A stretch of 64,000 nt of DNA from Gamarada debralockiae. Lineage: Eukaryota; Ascomycota; Leotiomycetes; Helotiales; Hyphodiscaceae. Shown in pieces: positions 1-11,216 of the stretch (within the stretch, counting starts at the first letter, position 1; every line of letters starts with the position of its first letter). A program made the translations under genes and the position numbers. The notes beneath the pieces are model-generated. The model was not told the origin of the DNA and ran no database searches. It saw only the letters and a list, made by a program, of their open reading frames with translations. The DNA lies in the NCBI GenBank assembly GCA_002803225.1, contig NXFV01000714.1, positions 1 to 64,000 of the forward strand, written 5' to 3'.

Positions 1-512
1 ATAGTGGCGTCCGGCCATATATCTTGTCTTTGGACTCTAGCTCAGCGCCCCTCTCAAGCAGCAGCTTCACTACTGCCTCATGCCCATTCTCGGCTGCCCA
101 TGACAGCGGCGTCTGGCCATATTCTTTACCTTTGGACTCTAGCTCAGCGCCCTTCTCAAGCAGCAGCTTCATTACTGCCCTATGCCCATTCCTGGCAGCC
201 CATAACAGCGGCGTCCAGCCATATCTATCTTTGGACTCTAGCTCAGCACCCTTCTCAAGCAGCAGCTTCACTACTGCCTCATGCCCCTTCTCGGCAGCCC
301 ATAACAGTGGCGTCCAGCCATATTTAGACTTGGACTCTAGCTCAGCGCCCTTCTCAAGCAGCAGCTTCACTACTGCCTCATGCCCATTCTTGGCAGCCCA
401 TAGGAGCGGCGTCTGGCCATATGTCTTGTCTTTGGACTCTAGCTTAGCGCCCTTCTCAAGCAGCAGCTTCACTACCGCCTCGTGGCCATTCGCTGCAGCT
501 AGATTCACGCCC
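1..512 (-). repeat. Ankyrin-repeat array, about five near-identical 99-102 bp units
   Basis: On the minus strand each unit encodes an ankyrin repeat of the form [19 protein letters not shown] followed by YG(Q/W/R)TPL and WAA. Units are 33 or 34 codons. The part encoding [14 protein letters not shown] is almost invariant at nucleotide level, including synonymous sites, while the YGxTPL finger varies. This points to recent duplication or concerted evolution. The array continues beyond base 1. Confidence 0.93.
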
Positions 513-3500
513 ATATTTCCATCGTTATTTCGTTGATTCCAATCAACACTCTCAAATGTGCATATGTCACAAATGATCGAAAGCCATCCGAAACGACAGG
601 CTAGAAATAAGGGCGTTGGAGGTGAACTTGAGGATGCTATCAGGTCGGCTCTTAGAGGGCTATTCCATTCCAGTGATTGAGATGAATCGCTTGTAGCTAA
701 GGTCCAATTTATAAAAAAAAGGAGCCACGGCATAATCCTTGAAGAGGAATTGCCTAACTTTTCTCATAAGTCTATCCCCCCATTGATGGTTTCTAATGCC
801 CTGGCAATGTACCGGCCAGTATAACGTTGCGTACGGACTAAGTTCGCGATTCTGCTTGTCAGATGGTTCTGACGAGGGTTTGAGGATGTATGTATCGATA
901 CATCTTTCTGCGGCGAGTGTATGAATTTCGATTTTAGTATATTCTCCTCGGCTTTCGAGGTATTCGCGCACCGACAAGTGTGCGAATCGAAATATCTCGA
1001 GTTTTTCATCTAGAACCACCATGTTACAGCACATGTGCAGCAACTGAGAGGTACCTAAAGGTGTGTATTGGCCCTCGGAGTCTATCGATAGGGCAGCGAT
1101 AAACTCTGGGGTTTTGAGGGGGCGTTGTGCGCATAACAACCATTTCATTGCATTCTCCGCCACTTGTCGGCTTGTAGGGCCGGCCTTCACGATCTGCTGG
1201 TAGATGATATCGTACGATTCCGACAATGTTTTAGGTAGCCGCCCAAGTTCGGCGTTGACATCTTTTTCATGCTTCATCCGCTGCGAATCGCAAAGGTTCT
1301 GGATCTGAAGACTAACCCATCGAAACCTAAGTTGTATTAATAAGGGTAATCTCACGGCATCAGTGGTGAACCTACATCCCTTGGGCTCCCTCAATAAGAC
1401 TAAAGATTATTCGGTTCTTCAACTCTTCTGTGACATTACCACTAAGCAGTGTCTTGTCTTTAATAGACTGGTCTACTAAGGAGCGAACGTAATTCTCAAT
1501 ATCCTCGCAATTATCAGTAGCATGAATAAACACATCGGGCGAGTGGTTCAGCCGGCAAACAATGTCTTGGTCGTCCCGACTAGATACGAACACTTTCACG
1601 AGGCTCGCTGATTCCTCGCGGATCTTATCTAGGGCTAAAAGTAGCTCGTGTCTACGAGCTGGATCGCATTCATCAAGAGCGTCAATAATTATAGTAGCTG
1701 GATTAGTCTCCAGAAGAGCTAGAATGAGCTCTACGCATTCCTGAAGCGTTAATTTGATTGGTTCGCACCCGTCGTTATCGGCTTCTTCTTTCCTTTGCTT
1801 ATATCTCGTGGCAACTGGTTCTCTAATCGGTCGTTGCAGGGTCACGCAAGATAACTGTTTCAAGATACTTCGCATAATTTCATCCGGATTTGCCCGCTCT
1901 GGCTCTGCGGCGTTGCGTGCACAGTAGAAGTATGCTATGGGAGCAGATGGAGCATTTGACGAATTGCGTTTGTTAAGGCATTCAACAACGCAATATCTAA
2001 AGGACGTTAACATCAAAATTTATCGCAGTAACAGTCAGGCAGGGAACTTACACGAGTTTACTCTTGCCTGATCCAGCTATAGAGGATATCGCTATTAGTC
2101 ATTGATCTGTTCCACACGAATCGGGCAAGCCTTACGAATTCCATGCAACCACAACATAGACTTAGCACTAGATTTCCTCCATTCAATAAACTTTGGATTC
2201 CTCAGTAGCCACCGTCCTGATTTCGGCATAAAATCTTCTCCTATGGTCTGGTGGTGTTTCCGACAAGGTATTGTTGATATCCACCTAATGAGTTCTCTAC
2301 GTTCGTCCTCTAGACTCGGCATTAGAGCTGTTTTGTAGAGTGTAACATGGATGAGTGAGCAAGGTTGTCCATGAACTACGTAGCTAGATGGAAAAAAGTA
2401 AAATAAATATTTAAGAGAACAAATCTTCTACTTACGTTTGAGAGAATCATGAAGATCTGATAGTTGGGTAGCTGAACGAATAATGGGTTCTTCTAACTGC
2501 GACAAAATGGTTTTCAACCTCTGCACTTCTTCATTTAGGTGATGATCGTCTGTATTAGAAGCAAGTCAGTTTGTTAAGTTGCTTACTACGCAGCAAAATG
2601 ATTACTTGTGAACCCTACTTTTAGCTGATGCATCGATTGACAATTGGATTTTCTGTACCCCCACTTGGACATTGTACACTTTCCCTTGAATATCTTGGGC
2701 CTGGGACAGAGTATCCTGCATTCGGTCACTCAAACTCTCGTTAACTGTGAGCACGTATTGGTTATTTGGTGGTAATGCCACAAAGGTGTAAAACATACAT
2801 TCCGCATCCACGATACGTGTACAAGCATTAACATCAGCTTGCTTATCCATGATCTTGCGAATATACGCGTCTACACTTGATTCTGCCGTCTGAACGGCAC
2901 TTAGTACCACACGTTCTGCACTCCTTGATTAGCAGCAAATGAAGAAACAGAAGAGAATATATACAGACGTACTGTAGGTCTTCTGGTCATAATAATGCCT
3001 GGCTCTTGAGAGGTACTTTAATACAGCAGCATAGAGCTGGAGGATAGCTTTTACAAATTGATCCTTTGCTGCCGATCTTATGCCCATGGCAGTACGTAGA
3101 TACAATTTCTCAAGTATGGCGTAGCGTGTAATCAAGTTGGATACAAGTTCCATTCCGTCGACCATAGCACCGAAGGTCTGAATGTCGTTGACAGTTACCT
3201 AGGTATTGAAGATCAGTTCTAGGAAGCTCAATGGGAGGCAGCCTACCTGAAGGAAGAACCGAACGCCTGCCCATGGCAAAGCTGCATGTACTGGATCATA
3301 CTGTGTAGCATTGTCACCGACCTCCTTGAATTTATTCACCCATTCCACCACCTTTTCCAGCTGGTCACGTATGATAATCTCTTTGTTATCCTTCTTGTAT
3401 TTCCAGCGCCCTTTCAGGCAAGCTTGTTTCTTCTCATCCACAGCCTTGAGTATGTCCTCTAGTATAGCCAATTTGTCTGCGCGTGCGAAGTCGACATCGA

Positions 3501-3677
3501 GCTTGTCTTTGCCGTCTAAAGTTTCGACTGCTTTTTCCCAGAGGCTATCTGTTAGCCTGTGGTTTAAAAATGGATTAGCAGATAAGCACAATGAGTGTAT
3601 AGCAGCTGTAGAAGAAAATGGCGTAGTGCATACTGAGTGGTCGGAGCTTGACCGGTAGGACGGATCTGGGTTGTCAT
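1..3677 (-). CDS. NACHT-ankyrin NLR-like receptor, 3' partial, with an apparent frameshift
   Basis: This is a fungal STAND/NLR protein, a class linked to allorecognition and programmed cell death. My model is ATG at 3677 with exons 3677-3634, 3556-3247, 3198-2973, 2915-2619, 2549-2436, 2327-2136, 2076-2052, 1996-1376 and 1326 to the window edge. Exons 2-5 encode a helical NACHT_N-like domain ([15 protein letters not shown] near its start). The NACHT domain has Walker A GIPGSGKS, which appears only after removing the intron 2135-2077, and Walker [11 protein letters not shown] winged-helix-like stretch follows, then a linker ([11 protein letters not shown]), then ankyrin repeats that leave the window. 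Up to the 1326 exon the frame is continuous. At the A8 run 713-720 the frame breaks: reading continues sensibly ([16 protein letters not shown]) only if one base is removed. It is either a lesion, a variable tract or an assembly error. The start is uncertain, since in-frame ATGs exist at 3818 and 3920. Confidence 0.85.
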
Positions 3678-6600
3678 AGTTATCGAATTGCTAGCTGTTC
3701 GCTGCTGAGTATTTTCGCTGATGGATACCGCACAGTCGCGTATACGAAACAAGATATGTTCTTCGATGAAGTGTCGAATATGTACAGCCTGATTGCCCCT
3801 CGCGTGGCCCTTATCCATTGGCGTAGCCACAAAGACTGTAGATAAGACGGCCCTTGCCAATCGGAACTGCACAAGAAAACCCAGCGGTATTACCAGACAT
3901 GGAAGAAATACCTCAAGCACTACTTGTCTACTGACCCAGCTACTTTCTCAACATTTTTAACTGCAATGCAACCCAACTTTCCTGAACGCTACACAAATCA
4001 TAGCGATCCTTGTTCTTTGAAACCTTGTTGTCGAACAATAGTCGCTGTCCATTGTCAACGCCTCCCAATCTCACTTTTGGGCACGCCTCAATCTCCTTCG
4101 TACAGTCTCATTCTTAATTTAAAACTCCTTACTTTCCATATACGCCTGACACTGCTCGGGATGTACGAGTTGAGTGGAATTACAACGCTTGCTCCAGCGA
4201 CTCTCCTACATTTCCTTCACAGCGTCCATTGCAGGGCTGATGAGCAGTTACCTGTAGTTTGTTGAGTTTATATAGAAGGAAATAAATCTGTATTGAGAAG
4301 TGGACTTGTCAGTGTTACTTGGGACTCGTAGCTTCTATTCACTACACCATCTGGAATACTATTCACAAAAGATACCACAGCAATGAACTTCTCCTTGTTG
4401 CTCCTCCCTAAAACTAACCCTCTTCGAACGATTTATTTCCCTGGGATGCTATCTAGCGGTCTATTGGGAAGCAGCTCAGTGTGAAGGATGAGCTGGCAAT
4501 GGCATTGGAACCCGTTGGTACTACAAAATGCTTCCCTCTTCGCAGCGATACCAGCTCCACACTAGACTGCGCACTTGGGATCCCAGTGGGATCCCACAGG
4601 CTCGTGCCCACCTTGTATTTAGCTGATTCGAGGTGTAATTTTATTAATTTTCGCGTATTTCTGTGAATAACTTCAAGCACAAATTCGACCCCAAGTGACT
4701 GTATCTAATTATATAAAGATTTGGGCAAAGTGCACGTTCGTTGGGATCTCGGTGGGACGAAAAGTGCGCAGCATACTCCACACATCTGCAGTTCTTCTGC
4801 CAACCCTCCTGTCGCTGCATCTGAACTGCTCAACCCACATCCCGACGTCACAGCAGAGCCTCTCACCCATGGTATTCCTCTAACATTTAGGCAGGATGGT
4901 TTGCCACTTCCCTTGATTCCCAAGGAAAAGTTGACCGTTGTCGACAGCCGCGTCGTTGTCGAGATCCGTGGCTAGTCGTAGGTAATGTGCGAATGCGATC
5001 CTTTCACTCCCTATTCTCTACTTATTTTTCTTTCTCTTGCAGAGGAGTGAGCTCTATGGTTCCTTTTCTACGCGGCTTTTCATAATCAGTGCTACTGGAA
5101 CTAGTCCATATACTCATCTTAAATGTGGTTGAACTTCCATAAGCTTAGCAAGGCTTCACAGATAGGGCATTAAGTACTCATTCTGTAGATGCCCTGAGAG
5201 TTGAGGATTGTGAGTGATTGAACTTTTATATCAATTTCTTCAACCTCTCATTCGTTCACTCAACCAGAGGCGTTTCCAGAGAGCAGAGTTCGTACTATAA
5301 AACGTACAGCACAGTCAGTACTAAGCTAGCTTTCAGCAATATGGCTTACCTACAACTCCTTCCAAGGTCGTTGTTCTCTCTTTCCTGCACGTAGTCTTGC
5401 AGCCGTCGTCAGAGCGTTTTACATCACGTTCAAGAACCTATGGTTTCTCTTCAAGTTCAATGGCAAAGAGAACTAGACTGCAGCTGTCGATTGACAGCAA
5501 TTTAGTTGACGGATAATATAATCGCCATTGGTTGTCGGATCGTTGTTGTGCTGGGAGTGGATGTGAGCGTGAACACGGACCTGTCCAGTACTTGTATTTT
5601 CTTCTGAACATGACTTTAACTTCCAGTGAGCTCGAGTTGACCTAGGGATCATTCCCTCAACGGCATTGAGGAACTTGCTTGAGTTCTAGCAAAGCTTCGC
5701 GGATAGGACCTTAAGTACCTGCCTAGTGCATGAAACTCGTGAATCATAATTATAAGCATTGAATTTCCCTCTCAAGTACTTTAGCCTGATATCCATTCAC
5801 TTGATCAGAGATGTTTTCAGGAGAGTAGAGTTAAAGTTATAATATGAACAGAACAGTAGGAACCAAGGCAGCCAGAAGATATAACTGGCGGAATACCTCC
5901 GTATAGGAGATCGAGGTCGTTCCCTATATATGGCAAGACGTCTCACAACAGTCTTCAAAGCGTGTTACATCGCGTTCAAGAAACCCCGTTTCCTTTGAAG
6001 CTCAAGGGAAAACAGGAGCTATATAACTGTCATCGACAGCTGACTCGTTGTCAGGATATTAAGTGTGCCCGATTATCGGATCAGTTGTCGTATCAATAGT
6101 AGAGAGGTACTTGAATACATACTCATCTTCCCTCGTCCTTCATATTCGTTCATTTCAGAGAAGGACTTGCGTTTCGGTTCCTTCTGCCAGCGGCTTGACT
6201 TCCAGTGAGCCGTAGTCGGTCCATGAACTTGGCGAGGAGGGAATCGAGCTTGCTAGACTTCTAGCAAAGAATCATAGTCAATGCTTTTAAGCATTCACGA
6301 ATTAAACTTTAAAGTCATTGAACATGATGAGATATCACAGGTTGCTCCTTAGTTGGATGTCCCGGGTGACCGTTCAAGAAAGTTGAAGAGATAAGTTGGC
6401 TGGCCGAACAGAGGACCGATGACCGCTCATGCTGGCGTCGGGCTACAAATTTGTCTTGAATGTAGATGACTGAGTGTGGTTCTCTTGAGTAGAACATTCT
6501 GGGCCAAGAGTGGCTACGGAGAAGAAGGATAAAGAAGGGAGGGAGAGGTGAGTATTTGAACTTGGTAGCCAAGGGCTTGAGAAACCCAGCTTTGGCCGAA

Positions 6601-7067
6601 GTGAGAAGTTTGTAAAGCACAATACTCCTTGCGAAGTAAGAAGGGGCTTCGACTAGAAGTCGACCCAGTTGGAAAGGGGGCAACGCACACGGCGTCACAG
6701 TTCGAGTTGGAAGTTGATTGCCTACTTCCATCCATGCAATGACAAACTTCATTCTTATGATAATGTTGATATCAAAATATGAATGTGCTTTCTGACCGCA
6801 AAAGGCCTGAAGCAAAAGTCAATATTCAATATTCACCCGCCTACATTGATATCTAAATGTTCACAACTAAGGACAGGAAGCATCCAAAACATTAAAGACA
6901 AGATATCCAATCGAGTGACCGAAAACGACGAATGATTGATAACTACTAGGAAGGGTATGTAGACCGCCAAATAAGGGAATGCCCAATTTTATCATCAAGA
7001 CCCAGCATACATGTTGGCACGTATACAAGCAAACTCCACCCTCCGTTCTAACCCTCAAACGCCTTTC
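3678..7067. other. Gene-poor interval of 3.4 kb
   Basis: No convincing gene is visible. The longest open frames (113 aa at 3924-4265 plus, 166 aa at 6315-6815 minus, 84 aa at 4721-4975 plus) lack domain-like composition and supporting splice structure. The middle, 5040-6300, holds a decayed tandem repeat listed separately. The left end presumably includes the promoter of the NLR gene. Confidence 0.6.
5040..6300. repeat. Three degenerate tandem copies of a ~540-580 bp unit
   Basis: Similar blocks recur in the same order. GAACTTCCATAAGC.TTAGCAAGG at 5131 matches GAACTTGCTTGAG.TCTAGCAAAG at 5671, and a third CTAGCAAAG lies at 6261. ACATCACGTTCAAG at 5421 matches ACATCGCGTTCAAG at 5967. TTCCAGTGAGC at 5621 recurs at 6200. 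Copies are roughly 5040-5590, 5590-6160 and a partial 6160-6300. They carry many substitutions and small indels, and no frame stays open across them. The nature of the unit is unknown. Confidence 0.75.
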
Positions 7068-8687
7068 TCAAACGGGTTTATCGCACCCAATTCTGCCCAA
7101 CAGCTCCTTCCGATCACTGTGTCCCGGCAAACTAACTCCACTCGCATGACTCGGGCTCTTTCTATACCTTGCATTCGACGTTCTGCCTTTCAAGTTGATT
7201 GCTTCAACGCCAACTTCCTCTTCAAACGGCTGTGCTTCTTCGAAATCGTCTACCTGTTCTTCCATAGCGTGGATAAGCTTCTCGTGGATTTCTTCCTCTT
7301 CGTCTGCGTCGCCTTCGTCATCACTTCGTGTATCATCTGCTTGTCCTCCTCTAAGCACGTTCACAGCCACGTTAACAATCATCCCAAACCACATCACCGT
7401 AATGCCCTGTAGGAAAAGGAGAGCGGAGAGGAATCCCCATTTGATGTTATTATTGAAGCACACCACGCCCTCTGGGTCACGGAATGGCTCGAAGAGATGT
7501 CCTACTCGATCAGGGGGCGGGAAGGGGCCCGTGATGGCACCGTTCTTGCCGCGGTAGCATCCTAAGTTGGTGACGGCGGGGAGGTCGGACCATACGGAGT
7601 AGCAGATTATGAGATAGGCGACGTGCCGCGCGGCGACCCAGGTGAGCATGAAGATTCCGAAGATGACGTCGCAGATGGTGGTGAAGCCCATGTATTTGAG
7701 GCACTTTGCAACCTGTGATTGCTTAGAGACAAATTTGGAAGCAGGGGAGGGAGGACATACTGGAAGGAAGAGATCTACAACATCCATTATGCAGAGAATT
7801 ACATTGGCGACTTTCGTCTGGTGGTAGCCGTAACTGGTGAATATCAACATCGTCGTGACGATGTGATGCGTGAACATCTGCCAGTGGTCCTTCCGTCTCT
7901 TCTCAATGTTGATGACCATGATCTGCTGCAGCCAGAAGGCGTATTGGACGAGGATATACCACTTCGACAGTCCGGTGAGTTCTCGATTGGGCCAGTTGGT
8001 CCAGAGCTCCTTGAGATTGAGCCAGTAGTCGGAATTGACATAGATGTACTGCTTCAATTAGCAATGAAGTCATTCTGCGCAGGGGTTTGCCTTACCATGC
8101 CGAGTGTCCAGAATACTGAATAGTATATCAGAAGCCAGGCCTGCTCAGCAAATCTAGTCTGATCCCTTTCTGTCTTAACACCACCTTTCTTGGCGAACGG
8201 CGTCAAGATATAATCCATAACAGATGCGCGAAGGCCGGTGAAAACAACAATCCAGAAGGACACCATCCAAGCATCATTCCATCCTGCCCGGTACTGGCCA
8301 GACTCTGGGTTGAAGTAAGAGAGTTCGAAAAATTTGCGGGTATGTCTTCGAGCTCGGGGGAACGACATATGTGTCAAGGCGAGAAGCATAAGGAGATTGA
8401 CAGCCAGTCCTGGATTTCTAGTCAGCCAAAGTCTGCGATGGAGTGCGAGGCGTCTTCATCGTACCAATCTGATGTTCCACAATGAATCCGCACACAACCT
8501 CGAGGGGTCCGTCGTCTTTCCGCTTTGCCTTTCTCTTTATGATTAATGTTCTCGGGGGGGATCCGTCTGCAGAGACTCTATTGAGCTTTTGCTCCATGCT
8601 GTTGATAGTATGCTCATTCTGATACGACGTCTCGGGCTCAACCTCGAACTTCTCGTCTGGAGTAGCGACTGAGGAGGGGTCGCTCAT
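7068..8687 (-). CDS. LAG1: Ceramide synthase, TLC-domain (LAG1/LAC1 family)
   Basis: It N-acylates sphingoid bases with fatty acyl-CoA to make (dihydro)ceramide in the ER membrane. Exons are 8687-8465, 8409-8096, 8048-7761 and 7712-7068, giving 489 aa. The Lag1 motif is clear: the catalytic histidine pair lies at about residues 240-241 in MFTHHIVTTMLIFTSYGYH, followed by CIMDVVDLFLP, with several hydrophobic spans around them. The N-terminus has a basic stretch (IIKRKAKRK) before the first membrane span. The C-terminus is strongly acidic (DDEGDADEEEEIHEK), a site type often phosphorylated by CK2 in yeast ceramide synthases (family knowledge, not shown here). The intron at 7760-7713 falls directly after DLFLP. 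All motifs look intact and I see no lesion. Confidence 0.95.
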
Positions 8688-9611
8688 CGCGGGCAGCTTC
8701 GTCGAAAAAGCTATTGATTGGGAAGAAAAGAGCGTCTAGAGCCCGATTGATAGGGCTTAACAGCTCCAAACGATATTAAATCAATCTATATTGAATGGAG
8801 CATGAATTCTAGGGATGATTGTTGGATAACGAGCGTGGGCAACTGAGATTGTAAAAGTGTTGATCTTCCGCGAGGAAGGCGGTGTGGAGTGTGTTTCGAA
8901 GACTTCGCGAGCAGTTTTGTCGGTGGACGGATCGACGAACGATACTGGTGTGATGGGGTAAACGTCGTATGACCATCCAAATTTGGACGAACTCTGCCAA
9001 AAGGGAAGCTGGCTAACTACTGTAACCTGGATATCAATATATGAATCCCTCTTGAGATGCTGACATTGCCCCGCGCGAAATAGCTTCCTTCTTCTTACCA
9101 GTGCAAAAAGAGCTCGGACTTTTACATGTACCTGAAAGCTTAAGGTTTTGGGTCTTTACTCTTTCTAGTTACTGTAACCTGGCCCCTTATCACGATAGGC
9201 GCCGTAAGCTTTCTCCAGATTCTTAGATTGGATTTCCTGAACAGAGTGAACTACGGTTTGAGTATGTCATGAGAAGTTCCTAGGCGTTAAACTGTCCTAC
9301 TTCAGAGAGGGGAGGTCTGCCAAGAAGACTGTCCAAGGACCCTGCCCACGTGGGGTACGGAGCATCTTCCGAGTTCTGAATCTCTGAACGCTGATTCGTA
9401 TATTGTATGTAACCTTGTTGCTTTCGAATACTATAAGCAGAACCAAATCCATTAAACGTGCAAGTGCCCTAATCCAATGCCTGATATCAATTCCCTTCGC
9501 TTTCCATTTAGTATTGCTCTTAACGCCCAGAGAACTCCTCCATCATGAATTCAACGATACCTCCACTTCATTCTGTAACTCTCCTTACCCCCGGGTTTTC
9601 CCACAGCGCAC
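8688..9611. other. Intergenic, 924 bp
   Basis: This lies upstream of LAG1 and downstream of the BAX-inhibitor gene stop. It has only short open frames on both strands. I see no RNA gene or repeat. It probably holds the LAG1 promoter and 5' UTR. Confidence 0.6.
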
Positions 9612-10621
9612 CTAGTTGTTCGACTGACTATTGAGGATTCGGAGGATGGCGAGGAAGAGGTTGATGATGTCAAGGTAAAGGCTGATGGCCGCAGCAATCT
9701 CCTCCTCGACATGGTAATGTCTCATAACTAGCTGTGTATCCACCAAGATATAGCCAGAGAATATAAGTGCCGCAATGCCCGAGTATACAAGCTCAACCGT
9801 GCTGTTGTTACGGAAGAACATAGCCATAAATCCAAACAGGATCAAACCCCAGAGTCCTCCAAACAAGTATGGCATCCATGAAGTAAAATCGTATTTTGTT
9901 TGGCAGGCGAAGAGCGTCAGAGCAACGAAGATGCCGGCAGTGAGGAGGACAGCTTGGAGGACGATCTGGGATTGGTAGAAGGATACGATTACGGAGATGG
10001 CGTAGGCTTCGAGGCCTGTGAAGCCTGCTAGGAAGATGAGGTTCGTTGGATAGGACTTGCGCTTCCAGTAGGTCAAGAGCATGAAACCGATGGCACCGAA
10101 AAGCTAGAAATTGGTTAGGAACTGATAGTGATGGAATAGGAAGGGAGAACAGACCGAAACCCACATCATCCATTGGTTGCTTTGAATCCAGTCCTTGTAA
10201 CGGTCGTTATAGAAGGAGACCGAGGACAAGATAGCGGTTGCGATGAGTTGGACAGAGCTGGATGCCTCATTAGTTTATATACATACACCAAAAGGCTCGC
10301 AGATGCTCCAAGTAGGTTGAACTCACAGAATGGCATAAACCTTTCTCACAAACGCCATCCGGATATCAATCGTCGCCTCTGCGACCATGCCACCGAACTG
10401 GTACATCATTAGAGACCCATCCACAAGACCGCAGATCTTCTACATACCTTGAAATCATCAGGAATATTATCCTCACTGCTTCTCGGACCTCCAAGAAGAG
10501 CAGCCTGGTCGGTGGAGGAGGAAGGCTCATCAACGTAAGATGGTGGGGCTTGGGAATAGCCAGCCGTCTCGTCCAAGGAGTCGCGCTGGCTCGCAGCAGT
10601 GTACTTCGTAGTGCCGGACAT
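9612..10621 (-). CDS. BXI1: BAX inhibitor-1 / TMBIM family membrane protein
   Basis: Members sit in ER, Golgi or vacuolar membranes and modulate calcium leak, the unfolded protein response and cell death. Exons are 10621-10448, 10397-10327, 10257-10155 and 10103-9612, giving 279 aa. The soluble N-terminus (~60 aa) is rich in Ser and Pro and has a PPSY motif at residues 26-29, a PPxY type that Nedd4/Rsp5-family ligases bind. Seven hydrophobic segments follow, including FLAGFTGLEAYAISVIVSFY and GYILVDTQLVMRHYHVEEEI. The C-terminal SLYLDIINLFLAILRIL is the usual BI-1 family ending. An earlier in-frame ATG at 10708 exists, but the start at 10621 (MSGTTKYT) gives the usual family length. The donor at 10154 is GTCTGT, slightly unusual. 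The septin gene lies upstream in the same orientation. Confidence 0.93.
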
Positions 10622-11216
10622 CGTAGTACTGTTGATTTGATATTGTGAGATGGAGAGATGGAAGTTTTTGCAATCGTTCGTGGCCAACTGATGGAGAGTT
10701 GCGGGCAACGGGTGATTATGGGATGATGGCCTAACGAGGCTTAGCGTCGAGCCTATTTGGCCTTGACGTAAAACAACATGTGGTCACGGGTAAATAAATA
10801 CAACAATTACAGAGACATCATGAGAGCTGTATTAGTTATACTCATGATCATGTGGGCATGGATTGCGTAGTATTCTGAATTTAGGATATTACATCATTTC
10901 CCCCAAAAGTACAGTCACACATAGCTACAATCACAGACGTAAAACCAGAGACATTCACAGAATTTTAACAGTGTCTACCACAGGTATACCAGAACAGAAA
11001 TAATTTAGCTGCGCATTAGAAGTTGATAAGAAAACACATGATTAGCTTTTCAGAGCCAGAATACTGTTGCAAATGCCGTCAACGACCCGCAAAAGGAAAT
11101 ACCCAGCTCCGAAAATCCCTATCGACAGCGTAAAGTGCAATCGAAATGGAAAGGCCTCTTCTTCGCCAAGCTTTGTCTTCGACACACACCGTCCCCATAA
11201 TACCTCATAACTTCGT
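10622..11216. other. Intergenic, 595 bp
   Basis: This holds the BAX-inhibitor 5' flank and the 3' flank of the septin gene. It is moderately AT-rich with no open frame worth reporting. Confidence 0.6.

Noticed and set aside
4721..4975. 84-codon plus-strand open frame
   Set aside because: No recognisable family, antisense frame equally open, no supporting intron or promoter.
6315..6815. 166-codon minus-strand open frame
   Set aside because: Unusual composition, no domain, no splice context, overlapping random frames on both strands.
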